Origin: Allolobophora icterica
Taxonomy: Eukaryota > Annelida > Clitellata > Crassiclitellata > Lumbricidae
Assembly (NCBI GenBank): GCA_963556255.1
Contig: OY744617.1
Span: 22,548,668-22,612,667, forward strand
Direction of reading: 5' to 3'
DNA length: 64,000 bases
The position numbers and the translations under genes were made by a program. A model generated the notes under the pieces. It was given only the letters and a program-made list of their open reading frames with translations. It searched no databases and was not told the DNA's origin. Positions 35,442 to 47,200 of the stretch are shown in pieces. Position 1 is the stretch's first letter; each line of letters begins with the position of its first letter.

Positions 35442-37634
35442 TTATTTGCCGACGTAAGTAAGAACAATGGGTTTCATGTCTCTCGTGGCGATCCACGGCG
35501 GTTGCGAGTCTCTCTCGCGTATCTCGATGCGAACAATATCGTTAGCAACTCCTGTAGCCGCATCCCTCGATCCGGCCTTTGCCGCCGAGACGGAGGCTGC
35601 AGGTCTCGAGGATGCTGACGTTGACGTCGCTATGGCAACCGTCGCCATGGCGGCGCCCGTCTTGTGATCGACCTTGACGAGACTCAGCCGTCGAGGTTTC
35701 ATCTTCTCCGACTTGATGCGATGCTGCTGTTGGTGGTGATGGTGGTGACCGTGGTGGTAGGGGTGGTGCTGAAGTGCAGCCGCACTCTGCTGATGACTGA
35801 CAGCCAGCAGCTGATTGACAGCCGACGACTGGATGACGGCCAACGATTGATTGACAGGTGACGTTTGATTGACAGGCGACGGTTGACTGAGAGGCGAGGA
35901 CAGGCTGTTTAGCGCAGGACAGACTGGGGACGACTGGACACTGACCGGGGACTGACCGCCGCTTCCGATGGCCGGATAGGCCAGCGGGTGATTGGTGGTG
36001 GTGTGCGCGTTCGGAGGCTTTTCTGAGAGAAACGAAGCGTAACGATGAGCGATGAGCATCTCGGCCAACTGGATGTGGCGTCGACACAATCGGATGCTGT
36101 TTATGACTACGACGCAGTCCCTGGCGTTCGTTGCCTGGTAACAGTAGTCATAGAGATCGGGCTGTTTCGATCGCAGTGTCGCATCGTACTGCTTGAGGTC
36201 TGCGTAAGTATAAGATAAGCGACAGTTCAAACTGTTACTAGGATTATTATGTGAGAATGGAAAGAAAATGAACAGAAACAGGAGGGAAACAAAAACGCTT
36301 TTGTGACTGATGGTGCTCCTTTAGATATGTGACATTTTAAGTATCTTTGTGCACATATGTAAAACATACATTTACGTATGCATACATACATGGAAATAGT
36401 TTCATACAGACATGCATACCTGCATACATAATTGCATACATACATACACTGTAGCGCCATATATGATGGGCTCCCAACCTGCCGATTGAGGTGCCTCAAT
36501 CGGGTGCTACGCACGGCTGCCCGGCTGGTGGGTCGCATCCCCAAATTTGGCCGGGTCTCGGAGTACATGCGTGAGGTGCTCCACTGGCTCCCCTACCCGC
36601 AGCGCATTGCTTATCGGATCTCTGCTCTGGTTCGGCGGTCCCTTGAGGGTTTGGCTCCTCCTTACCTCCGGGAGCTTTGCTGCTCCACTTTGGCTGTCCA
36701 GCGTCGTGGTTCACTTCGCTCTGCAGCACAGGCTGAGCTCCTTGTCCCCCGTGCACGGACTGCTATCCGGCAACACCGTGCCTTCTCTGTCTCTGGCCCA
36801 GCGACCTGGAATGGGCTTCCAGTAGCGCTGCGCTTGACCCCAATTGATTGCTCTTCTTTGTTCTACTCTTGTCTTAAGACTGTCATGTTTAACCGTGGTT
36901 GGACTGGGAGCGCACCTGAGTAGATAACCTTGAAGGAGCGCTATATAAGACCTCAGTAATAATAATAATACACGTACATACACATACATACATAATATAT
37001 TACACATACAAGTCATACAAGTCATACGTACAAGTCATACATGCATGCATACATACATACATACATACATACATACATACATACATACATACATACATAC
37101 ATACATACATACATACATACATACATACATACATACATACATACATACATACATACATACATACACACACATACATACATGCATGCACGCATATATACAT
37201 ACACAATATATTAAACATACATACATGCATATATCCATATGTATGCAAACATACATACCTACATATACACGATCCCTTGACATGATTTGATACAAATATG
37301 GATATAAAGGTTTTCGCAAGTGGCGTATCTTTAGCTTTGGCCGGGCTACATTGGAGGCCGGGGCTTCATTGGAGTCCTGGCCCACCCTGAAGCCTATAGC
37401 CCAAAACCATCTCTTGAGATGTATGGGCCCTATGAGATGTTTTAGGTGTATGCCCCTACATTGTAGCGAGCGGTGATTCCAGACTCTGTTGTCTGCCAAC
37501 TGAGTATCTTACAATACAGAGTACTTTCCAGCTCAAAGCATATAATAGAAAATCCTTATATATACATACATACATACATACATACATACATACATACATA
37601 CATACATACATACATACATACATACATACATACA

Positions 37635-37666
<32 letters not shown>

Positions 37667-39985
37667 CACTGTATATATAAACAATTAATGACAGTGCACT
37701 GAATAAGTTGGTGCCCTACGCTTAGATTTTACAGCAGCGTTTTAGAAATTCTGAGTACCAATACGATTAATAATCAAGTGAATGAACTAAAGACAGAAGG
37801 GACAGTAATCAATGAATCGATTTAGAGATCGATTGGTCAGCGTATAGGCGATAATAAGGATACTGACCGAGCGAGAGAGCGTCCTTGATCTGTTTGGCGG
37901 TGAACGACTGTTCCGCCTGCAGCGCCATGATCCTCTGTCGATCCTCTCGTATCGTCTTTAACGTCTCCTCCAACTCCTCCTTCAGGCGAATCGTTCGCTC
38001 TTCTGCTCTCCTAAGGTCGCGCTTCATCCTCCTAAATCAACACAGTAATTTCCAATGTCCCGTCTGTTATTCGCTTAACTTAATTTGCTCTGTTGTCTAA
38101 AGCTGGCGAAGACACCCACCCCCGCAAGCTACCCGGTATACCGGGCGTAGCCCGGCACACGGGACCAGTTAAGGCGGGCAAAGCCCCCGCCCAGCACCCA
38201 TGCAAGGGAGCCAGTGAAGAACATCCGGCATCATGTACCCCGACTCAACCAAACTTAGGGATGTGACCCACCAGTCGGGCAGCAGTGCGTAGGACCCTGC
38301 AGCCAATGCACCTCAGCCGGCAGGCCGGGCGTGCATCTTATATAGCGCTGCAGTAATCAAGGCGGGAGACCACGAAAGAATGGACAAGGGAAGAGACCGC
38401 ACCGGGAGAGAGGGGGCGGGATATGACCCTGAGTTTCCGGAGCTGGTAACAACATCTACGGCAGGGAAGATTAATGTGCTGGACAAAGGTGAGTTCCTCA
38501 TCTATGATTACTCCCAAGTGCCGGACTGAGGCAAGAAGGTAAAATGTAGGTATTTCTGCATGGGTAAGGGATTCAAGGTCTATCTTAGCGAGCTGTTCGC
38601 GAGTGCCAATCCATATTAGCTGCGTCTTGGTCGAGTTAAGTCGCAAGCGGTTAGATGACATCCAGGCCTGCATGGTCTCCATGACCCGGCTTATTGTTCC
38701 CACCGTAGCAGTTGCCTGCCACGCGGGGCAATGGACATAGGCTTGAAGATCATCAGGGTATGGCTGGTGAAGGACAGACCCAGCTGCAAGCAGAGTACCC
38801 AGGTCAGCAGTGAAGAGTATATTAATACAACAGAGGGCCCAGGACAGAGCCCTGAGACGCTAATCATCATCGATATGAATGCATCGTCAAATAAATGGAT
38901 ATTACAACAACGACAGAGCCCTGGGGCAGTCCAAATGGCGCAGTGTACGGTCAGAGTACTCATTACAGAAGAAGAAAAAGAATAGTCCCTTAAGCTAGCC
39001 CCGAGGCAGCCATGGGTATGAAGTGCTAGCGACTTCATTTTCTTAGCCTCGGCCTATGATGGCGGGTGGCCAATCCTCTCCCTCGCCGTCTGATCGTCCC
39101 ACCGACAGTGTACGGTCAGTGTATTCATTACAGCTAGCTGAGTTCGCTAGGGGCGCAAGTGGAACAGAAATCTCGAAACAAATTTCTGCCCTGGCGGGGA
39201 TTTGAATCCCGGACCTCTCCAGTAATGCTAACCACTGGGCTATCAAATACCCCCGTATTCATCCTGAAACCCATCCGTCTGTTCGTACGTCCGTCTGTCC
39301 TTTAGTTCGATTGTCCGAGCGCTACTGCGCTAGTCCTTCCATCATCCGTCCGTCCGTCATGGACGGCATTCATGTCCCCCCACCTTTAAGAGTGTGGGGG
39401 GACACGCCATACATTTGTCCCCCCCCCAAATTTTGAAGAAACACCAATAAAGGCGGAGAAATATAATTGCGCGTGAGGGTTTTTGCTGCGTTTTTGACGA
39501 GATGAGGTAGAAACTCTATTTCTGAGCAGAAGTGCCCCCCCCCCCAAAAAATGATGCTATAATTGTGTATTTTTTGGGACATGAATTCATGAAAAAAGGT
39601 CAACGACCAGACCATGGCCGACTTTGCCCCCCCCCCCACCTCTCAGACAAGATCGCCGCCACTGCCGTCTGTCCGTCCATCCGTGCGTTTGTCCGTGTCC
39701 TTTCTTTAGTCCGTCTGTTCGTTCGTTCATTATAGGCTTACTTAGGCATGAATAGGCCTATGCCTTAATTAATTATATTACACGTCCAGCGCTCAGCGTG
39801 TAATAAGGCAATGCATATAGATATCATATAACATACCTTTGACGTTCGAAAGACTCTTGGAGCGAAGATTCTAAACTTTCGGAAGTTTTCTCGGCCCTTT
39901 CCACCTCTATTTCCAGCGTTTGCTCCACATCGTTTCCTGGATGAGGCCTAACGACTGGAACGGTAGATTCCGACACAACATCCAT
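35442..39985 (-). CDS. Unrecognised coiled-coil protein with His/Ser/Pro-rich tail, 3 exons, 356 aa
   Basis: I do not recognise this protein. Exons on minus: 39985-39837, 38031-37868, 36199-35442. The joined 1,071 nt are open and all junctions are GT-AG. Residues about 20-105 are highly charged (ERAEKTSESLESSLQESFER, RRAEERTIRLKEELEETLK), a clear coiled coil. Residues about 105-165 form a compact, cysteine-containing segment (QPDLYDYCYQATNARDCVVV, then INSIRLCRRHIQLAEMLIAH) that looks like a folded domain. About 165-290 is low complexity: repeated SPVNQ / AVNQ units and a histidine run (HHGHHHHHQQQHR). The last ~25 residues, ending MKPIVLTYVGK, look ordered again. Exon 3 has a long open frame and higher GC than its surroundings, as expected for coding DNA. 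No signal peptide or membrane span is seen. Upstream non-coding exons cannot be excluded. Confidence 0.75.
36460..36970 (+). mobile_element. CR1/L2-like LINE, 5'-truncated, C-terminal ORF2 and 3' end
   Basis: The plus frame to 36923 gives IYDGLP, LNRVLRTAARLVG, VLHWLPYPQRIAYRISALV, GLAPPYLREL, RAFSVSGPATWNGLPVALR and SLFYSCLKT. This is the standard end of CR1/L2 ORF2. After the stop come GGAGCGCACCTGAGTAG, CTTGAAGGAGCGCTATATAA and a short (TAA)n, a repeat-type 3' terminus instead of poly-A. The insertion sits in the intron before the last exon of the unrecognised gene, inside CATA repeats. Confidence 0.88.
37036..37166. repeat. (CATA)n microsatellite
   Basis: Long CATACATA tract. Tyr/Cys/Met or His/Thr/Tyr frames in it are artefacts. 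Confidence 0.97.
37562..37664. repeat. (CATA)n microsatellite, second tract
   Basis: About 25 uninterrupted CATA units in the second intron of the unrecognised gene. Confidence 0.97.
38101..38940 (-). mobile_element. CR1/L2-like LINE fragment, reverse transcriptase core
   Basis: The minus frame 38703-38338 encodes MQAWMSSNRLRLNSTKTQLI, VRHLGVIIDEELTF, CYQLRKLRVI and VHSFVVSRLDYCSAI, the RT thumb region of CR1/L2 ORF2. Upstream, about 38750-38765, the catalytic Y-A-D-D reads YPDD. The next ORF2 segment (the part kept at 36460) is missing, and the frame runs straight into a GC-rich 3' region with GCGCTATATAAG. This is an internally deleted dead copy. It lies in intron 1 of the unrecognised gene. 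Confidence 0.82.
38964..39255 (-). mobile_element. tRNA-derived SINE, second family, copy 3
   Basis: The minus strand has TAGCCCAGTGGTTAGCATTA, then GGGATTCAAATCCCCGCC, and follows the 20957 and 23708 copies through CCGTACACTGTCGGTGGGAC to a TTCTTCTTCT tail. Confidence 0.82.
39358..39664 (-). mobile_element. hAT-type MITE, family C, copy 1
   Basis: Reverse-oriented and longer relative of the element at 41203. On minus it starts CAGTGGCGGCGATCTTGTCT and ends in CATGACGG-type sequence (inverse of CATGGACGGC). Flanks CCGTCCGT and CCGTCTGT match at 7 of 8, but the surroundings are CCGT-rich, so this is weaker evidence. Several C-runs lie inside. Confidence 0.7.
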
Positions 39986-41202
39986 CGTAGCCTATAATCT
40001 GCAATTATAATCTGAGACTAAAACATTGCTCGTCGACAATTAAATTCCCAATCCAATGCTACAGAATTAACAATATAATTATATCTACGGCTATGTGGCC
40101 CGTTTTGCGGTTTTTTACTAAACTTTTCCGGTGGTTTTAAAGCAATTATAACATAGGAATTATAAGCACGAAGAACAGTCAACGATGGGTCCTAATTTAA
40201 CAAAGCCACGAAGTCGCCCTAAATAAAAAGTAATCGATGTTATAAAAATAATAATAATAATTTCATGCCTTTTACGCACGTTGTCTTGGATACTGATTAA
40301 CGCGTCACGCTAATTGCGATGACGTCATTGGTTTTTGAAGAATTAGGTCAATTATTTATCGTAAGTGCTTTAATAATAAAAAAACTCCGTAGTTTAAGAG
40401 TAAAACGTGTAAACCAAATTAGTGCCACACTTTCAAACACGAGGGTTCATCCATTAAGGACGTCCGCAGAGAGATTTAAGGAGAAAGGGGCCATTCAAAT
40501 GCGAACAATGGAGCGGATATGCCCAATGCGGACGTTCACATCTGATAAATTTGGTAGGTCTATAGGCCTATGTTTATTCCAGTGGGCCAACAGCCGGTGC
40601 CTTAGCCTACATGACTACCTGCAGCGCTGGACCACTTGTAGTGGAAGTTACTGCAACAGCTGAAGACATCTAGCAGATGTGCTGCCTGCCTTGTATAGTC
40701 CCTTTATGTGTCACTCAGTGTAGGCCTAGCCTAGGCCTATACAAGGCTTCAAAAGTCAGATACGGAAAGTTCTTATATGAAGGAACACGCGATTGCCAAT
40801 GGTTAAAAGTGGATAGTAACCCGCGAAAACAAAGGCCTATAATATTAAGAGAATTAAAAAAATACCCTTGCTTGACACGGTGGTAATCAAAGCACATCAC
40901 CCCAATACACAATTATAGCAATTAAAGTTATCGCCGAGTAAGAGCAACGGGATAATCTACCCTTCGTAGGCTAGCCTACTCTGTTGCAGCGTATAAAGCT
41001 ACAGAACACACCAACTGTTTCACATAATTAGCCTATATATATCGCCAGCGAGGTGAAACAGCGTAGCGTAGGCCTCCATGCAGGCGGACAATTAAGGGTT
41101 GGTTGGACAAATGCGGACGTAGGCTACACATCTAACTTTGGTAGCCTACACATACAGACTACTTCAGAAAAGTGACTTAAACACTGAAATCAGTCATACA
41201 TC
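39986..41202. other. Region upstream of the unrecognised gene
   Basis: No gene is supported. An open plus-strand frame of 114 codons (40319-40663) has no visible domain. Exact TAGGCCTA occurs at 40563, 40721 and 40732. The gene's promoter should lie near 40.0-40.3 kb but I see no clear core motif. Confidence 0.4.
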
Positions 41203-41403
41203 CACTGGCGGCGATCTTGTTTGACAGGTGGGGGACACTTTAGAACTGATCTGGTCAAAAAAGGTAAAAAAATTTGTTCGCGCTCGTGCGCGAGAAAAAG
41301 CTGTTGACTTTTTTTGGTGTTTCTTCAAATTTGGGGGTCAGATGTATGGTGTGTCCCCCCCATTCTTGAAGTCCCCCTCGACCCCCCGGGATCGCCGCCC
41401 ATG
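41203..41403 (+). mobile_element. hAT-type MITE, family C, copy 2
   Basis: A 201-bp element begins CACTGGCGGCGATCTTG and ends GGGATCGCCGCCCATG. An exact 8-bp target duplication CATACATC lies at 41195-41202 and 41404-41411. Confidence 0.9.
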
Positions 41404-41587
41404 CATACATCAAGCATTCTATACAGCGTCCGATCTAATTAATAGACCTTTTGCTGGACGCGGTAATATCAAAATAGCTTTCCCCGTAGTGTAGTTGGCC
41501 ATGTAAAATCAACAGGTAGCATAATCTTTAGTATAGGCCTACTCCGTTGTAATGCGGGTGTTCCTAGAGGATAAGGGAGGGTAAGGC

Positions 41588-41758
41588 CAGGGGCGTCTAT
41601 CCCCCCTAAGTCATTGGAGCAACGTCCCTTTTCCCCTCTTCTTCTCCCTCCCAGTTCCTCCCCCCCCCCTAAAATGGTGGCACACACACTGACAGATCTT
41701 CCCCTTATTTCTTGGATGGAGCATTTGCTCCACGGTTTCTATGGTGTAGACGCCCCTG
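41588..41758 (-). mobile_element. hAT-type MITE, family A, copy 3
   Basis: Ends CAGGGGCGTCTA and TAGACGCCCCTG, internal GGAGCATTTGCTCC. An exact target duplication GGTAAGGC lies at 41580-41587 and 41759-41766. Opposite orientation to copy 1. Confidence 0.93.
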
Positions 41759-41960
41759 GGTAAGGCCACATACGGACAAGGAGTAGGGGACGTCCAAAGT
41801 AGATAATTTTTGCAAACTAACTTTACAAACGACCCCTTAGCAAGTGCATCCTAAGGCAGTTTTAATACCAATATATAATATCATTGATACGACAAAGTTA
41901 CAATATCACAATTCCTGCAGTGAAGGACATTCTTATGGACCTATAGCAAAGATCTTTAGC

Positions 41961-42404
41961 TAGGGTTGCTAGATACATGGGTAGCCAAAGGAGGACACAG
42001 AAAGCCAGAAAGGACGACAAAGGAGGACGCATTGAAGGTTTCACTCCATAGGCAGAGAGTTTCATAAGTAACCAAGAAACGAAGTCACACTGAAAAGCTA
42101 CCAGAAATAAAATTAGCACTTTGCCCATATATAGATACATTGTAACATTAGGCCTACTCAGATCATGGACTAGAAACGTCTGGAAAATACAACTGCAATT
42201 ACAAAATCAGTACGTAGATTAGTTAGAGGAACTTAGGGACAGACAATATGTAAAGTCGTTAAAATCAGTCAAAAAGTAATAACCAATACAACAAACATAG
42301 AAAAAGCCGGACATTTTCCAGTTTTTTAGCTTTGCCTGCCGGACAGAGGACATGAGGCCAAAAAGGAGGACATGTCCTCCTTTGCCGGACGTCTGGCAAC
42401 CCTA
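41961..42404. mobile_element. hAT-type MITE, 444 bp, TAGGGTTGC termini
   Basis: Begins TAGGGTTGCTAG and ends CTGGCAACCCTA, with GGAGGACA/TGTCCTCC repeats near both ends. An exact target duplication TCTTTAGC lies at 41953-41960 and 42405-42412. No coding capacity. Confidence 0.9.
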
Positions 42405-42746
42405 TCTTTAGCAAACTGTGACATCAATGTGGGGGATATATGGCACACACTGCTTCTGAAATCCTAGATTTGTTTTCATTACTATTTGCACAAGAAACAC
42501 TGCACATCAGGTATATACTTCATTCTGTTCATGAAAAGTAGCAATTTCCAGTATTATTATTAATATATTACACATATGCAACAATAATTAGTAAACAAGC
42601 GGACAATGAGTAAAAATTACAGCTGTCAAACAACATACATGATTATGTAAATTCAAAGAAGAAATCTCAGTTAAAACTCAGGCATTGGCATTGAAATCCG
42701 ATGCCTTAACACGATGTGGATAAATAGTAGTGCATTTATTAAGGAC

Positions 42747-42924
42747 CAGCAGGGGTGTAACTTTGGTAAAAACAGTGGGGGGTACCAATTTCTTACACGA
42801 AGCAAGGCAGGAAGGCACAATAATAAAATATTGATTGGCATTGTTCAGAAAGTTGGGGATACGGTACCCCAGTCTAAAAAGTGAGGGTATGGGTACCCCT
42901 TGTACCCCACAAATTACACCTATG
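42747..42924. mobile_element. hAT-type MITE, 178 bp, GGTGTAA termini
   Basis: The left end CAGCAGGGGTGTAACTTTGG and right end AAATTACACCTATG are inverted, with GGGGTACC and GGTACCCC blocks inside. Flanks TTAAGGAC and TTCAGGAC match at 7 of 8. The extra CAG at the left end may be a small duplication. Confidence 0.75.
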
Positions 42925-42929
42925 TTCAG

Positions 42930-43110
42930 GACGTCTGCAGTGAGGGAGGAAGGGGTCATCCATATGTGGACAAAGATGGGGTATAGACGTCCAAACTAAA
43001 TTTGATACCTATAGTTATTTCAGTAAAAAATGTGCCTCAAACACCAACTCGAGTCAGACAACAGACAGTCTGTTCTGTGCTGCTTCTTCATCATTAGTGG
43101 CCTATGCTAA
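42930..43110. repeat. Dispersed repeat, copy 1
   Basis: Shares phrases with 57960-58200: GAGGGAGG...GGGGTCAT, ATGTGGACA, AACACCAACT..AGTCAGA and TTCATCATTAGT. A weaker echo is at about 58310-58450. Class unknown. Confidence 0.6.
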
Positions 43111-43225
43111 TGTCTGGTAGGTGTACCATGTCTCACATGTGTCACTGGCTACAAATAAAGCTTAAACAGGAATATCAAAAGCACATTGATAAAGCTCTTT
43201 CATAGCTCCACTGCACAACTATTAT

Positions 43226-43635
43226 TCACAAGTGACTAACTGTAATTTGCAATTGTAATAGAACATTTAAAAAAGCGCCATTCAACGATTCCCGACCGAA
43301 GTCAGTGCTATCACTAACAAATAAAATGAACTCCAGGCATTTCCTAAACACGGGAAGAGAAAGGCTGCCAGGAAGCTCAAGCCGCAATTCCTGCAGAAGA
43401 CGATTCCAACTAGAGGAGCCAACATAAGCAAATCTTCTAAACTGAGCAGTAGCCCCGCACATGCAGGGAACAACCGGAAGGCCTCTGGAGGTCAAGCGGA
43501 TAGTGGACCGACCAGGAAGTGAAGAGACCGAGGTATAGAAGGTCTTGAGGTAAGGAGCTACCCCAATCAAACAGTTGCGCACAAGAGTTAAAGTTTTGAA
43601 CTGGATGCACTGGGGCACAGTAAGTTGGTGGAGCG
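43226..43635 (-). mobile_element. LINE 3' fragment
   Basis: The minus frame encodes CIQFKTLTLVRNCLIGVAP, SLPGRSTIRLTSRGLPVVP, RFAYVGSSSWNRLLQELRLE and a PVFRKCLEFILF end. This matches the C-terminal architecture of CR1/L2-like ORF2 but a different family from 36460. It is 5'-truncated next to a possible MITE at 43643. Confidence 0.8.
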
Positions 43636-43642
43636 TCCCGAA

Positions 43643-43930
43643 CAGGGGCGCCCGCAGGCGGACGCACTGGACGCACGTGCGTCCACCACCAAATCAAATC
43701 CACACAAGGAATAGGCATCGCATCGATATTTTTGGTAAAAGAGAATACGGCATGTTAAAGCACTAGATGTTATCTAAAGTGAATTTTTTCTAATGAGTCA
43801 CTCTGAGTCATTTTCAGTGTATGACTACGTGCGGCGGACATGGGATGGGTAGGATGGAAGGGGACGGGAGGGTGTGCGTCCAATTTTTTTGGGTGCGCGT
43901 CCAATTTTTTAAGCCTGCAGGCGCACCACC
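43643..43930. mobile_element. Possible hAT-type MITE with a degenerate right end
   Basis: It starts CAGGGGCGCCCGCAGG, a typical hAT terminus. A degenerate inverse GCCTGCAGGCGCACCACC lies at about 43912-43929, and GCGTCC repeats are near both ends. No target duplication is found. Confidence 0.45.
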
Positions 43931-44231
43931 AATAAGGCCAATGTCATGTTTCTGTTGAGTATTTTGTGGTAACCTGACTCTTGCAGCCCTGATTTGCTAC
44001 AGTGCTAGTAAATAAGCTGGCCTCCCATCTTGCAGCTTAGTGTGGCACTACGAAATTTGTGAGGTTTACAATTACATTTACATGCCTTTGATGTGCATAG
44101 CTAAATACTGGTACATAGGTTTTGACTACAGAAGATATTTGTGCCATTGAGCACATAAGCACATTTTAATTTTCACTCTAACACCGGTATGTGCACTTCA
44201 TATGTTGACTGTGCATGCTCTAACAAACAAA

Positions 44232-47200
44232 TCAGAGCGGAATGTCCTTGTACTTGACTCCTGGAAACACACACAACATCTCAAACAGGAGATTGGCCGC
44301 TGTCAGAGCCGTGTTGCCAGATGGATCATATGGTGGTGACACCTACAAACACAATGCCACCATCATCAGGTCACTCTACTTCAGTCACTCATTTTTAAAA
44401 TGCCAGTGTTAAACTATTTCGAAGTACACAAAGAAATTACACCATGGTCCAAACCACACTGCAAGGAATGCAAGTAAATAATCACATATTCAATTTAACC
44501 ATTTCTGGCTGTGTCTTAAAAAGCCCTCACAAAGTTGTAAAAACTGAAAAACTGGTTTGTCACTGCACTGGATTCGTCTAGAACAGCGGTTCCCAAACTT
44601 CTCTGGGTCGCGACCCACTTGTGAAGATCTTGGCAGTCTTGGTTATCCGCTGTGTAAAATTAAGCAATGTGTACTAAACTTTGCTTCATAAAATGGTATC
44701 GAAATATGCGGATTTACATACAGAAATTTAAAGCATTAAAAGGAAACTTAGGTAAAAACAGTTTACAATTTATTGCAATCCAGCTAGTTATAGCCCAATT
44801 ATAGCCAAATGTTGTTGCTGCAAAAAATAAATGTTTCTAAAAATATTTGGCGACCCACTTTTGAGTCGCGACCCACAGTTTGGGAAACTCTGGTCTAGAA
44901 CATCAGCTTTTTCAGAGAAAACTCTTATAATTGCCACAGTCAAGAGAGATCATATACAAAAGTATATAGATCAAAATAAAAGATTGCTGAACTTCCTCCA
45001 TACCTCCACCATATCGCCTCCAATGATATTCAACCCTCTGCAGCCTTGTATGATCTCCAAAGCCTGTATGGTGGTCAGGCCACCAATTTCTGGAGTTCCT
45101 GAAAGAAACACAACACAACCTCTCTTTTCAGGTTTTTCTTTCAATAAACAAAACTTTTGTCAGGGCACTGTAATCACACATCATATACTGGCACTCATGC
45201 AAAGTAACAAACTGCAAGAATGCAAACAAGTTTCTCATCGCAAGTAGCAGCACGATGGTTCACTAAAATATTTAATAACGATGATGATGATGATGATGAC
45301 ATTCAGGGTTCATTTGTAAGGAGACCAGTTATTTTTCTATCACTGGTTCAGAGGATCAGTCCCACTGGAATGATGACCAACATCTCATACAATACAATGC
45401 ATTTGTATTGTATTGTATCACTAAATATTGATAAGTAAGTTAATAATATACATTGCGCCTCGGAGTAGTTCCCTTGAAGGGGTGCTATATAAATGAATGA
45501 ATGAATTGTGCATGTTTCTTCATGTTTCCTAATGTAGAACTCATGTGGCTGAATGATTTGTGTTTGCTCTGAAGGCATCACGACCATACTTTTGAGCATT
45601 AGTTTCTAGTGAAGCATTACGTAAAAGCAACTGCCTAATCTACTTTCATTCATTCATTCATTAGGACATTTATATAGCGCCTCTTCAAGAGGGCTTATCA
45701 GAGGCTACCATATGTTAGCATTTAATTCTTACTCACAGAACATGTATTGGGATTACAGCAGTCATATAACTATGCCAGATTGTGAAAATGAACCTGTGCC
45801 AGGAGCAAAAGATGGATCCAAAGCATCGATGTCGAAGCTTATGTAGACGAAACCTTTCCCCAGGTAATCCCTGAGTTCATCCATAAGTGGAATCAGTGAT
45901 TTGTGGTAGCACAACTTGGCTGGAATCAAACGAAAACCCTTTTAAACAAACAAAAAACGGTAAGAATTAACAATTAATTAATTAATTGCTCATCATGACA
46001 CAAGTTGCAACCATCAGATTCTCTTGTTCTCTCAGACACTTTACACACTACACACCTAAGCAACAATCAACAACGTAATTGCAATTGTAAATAAAATTTA
46101 TATAGCGCCACTGCCAGAGAGACCTGAGGCTCAGTGGTTAACATATATGTTCACATTCCATTACTGAACCCATTAACAGTACATTCTTTCCACCTCCCAA
46201 TTTATTTTGTATGAACCTGCAGGAATGAAGGTCGGCTCAGATGGCCTCATATCCGATTCAAGCAGCTTACTAACTGCACGCTTCACTGCTCAGCTTCACT
46301 GTGCTTGCAAGTGTCATATCCACAGCATCAAGCTGTGTGTCAAAGCACTCACTGACCTTTGATATCGGCCATGCATAGTCTTCCACCGAGTGACCTGTTC
46401 CCCTCATTCCGATCTGAATCACTCGCTTCGGATCAATGCATCCTTCCTCCAGTGCCCTTCGGAATGTCGTTCCATGAGCAATTTGACAGTTGTTCATGTG
46501 CTCGTTGACATCACAGTGAGCATCGATATGAATCAATCCAACTGGACCATACTTTTCCTGTCAATCAAATGTCAAATAAAACAGCTAAACATAAAAATAA
46601 CTGTGAACCTCTGACGAAAACATAACCAATATCATGGGAATTAAATAAATCTAATAAAATAAAGTAATCATTTGAAAACTGGTAACAAATTTTTTAGCAG
46701 AATATCATAATTTGTTCTTCCACAGACTAATTAAATTATTCATAAAATATAACAACAGTAACTACATCAGTATTAAACTATAACAATCATTTTATCAACC
46801 CAGTAATGGTAAATAAAACAATGAAAAATAACCAGAGAAAAAATAACAAAACTGAAAGCTGCAATGATATTGATAACAGACTAGGCAAACAGCAATTTTA
46901 CAACAGCAAAGTCGATCAACTTAACTGGAAACACACAAGACATACTTAATTATGTATATTATAACAACTTGGTACGCTACTGCGTCCAGGAAGATCTTCT
47001 GGAGAAATAATTCAAGCCCATAATGACTTCAATGTTGAACATGGAAGGAGAGACGATATTTAGCTGCATGCACATACCTGTACAGCAACATTAGAAGAAA
47101 GAGTGATTGGAACACAGTATACGATTTCTAGGACATAGTAGCCAACTGGTTCAAGAGCTGACCTTGTAATGCAGAGAGTACAAGGTTCGAGCCTCCCCGG

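Noticed and set aside
35467..35861. Plus-strand frames opposite exon 3 of the unrecognised gene
   Set aside because: Antisense shadows of a 758-bp coding exon.
37000..37688. Met-Tyr-Val-Cys and His-Thr-Tyr-Ile repeat proteins
   Set aside because: Read-through of (CATA)n microsatellites on both strands.
40319..40663. 114-aa plus-strand frame
   Set aside because: No domain, no splice context, and it contains a TAGGCCTA insertion. Most likely chance.
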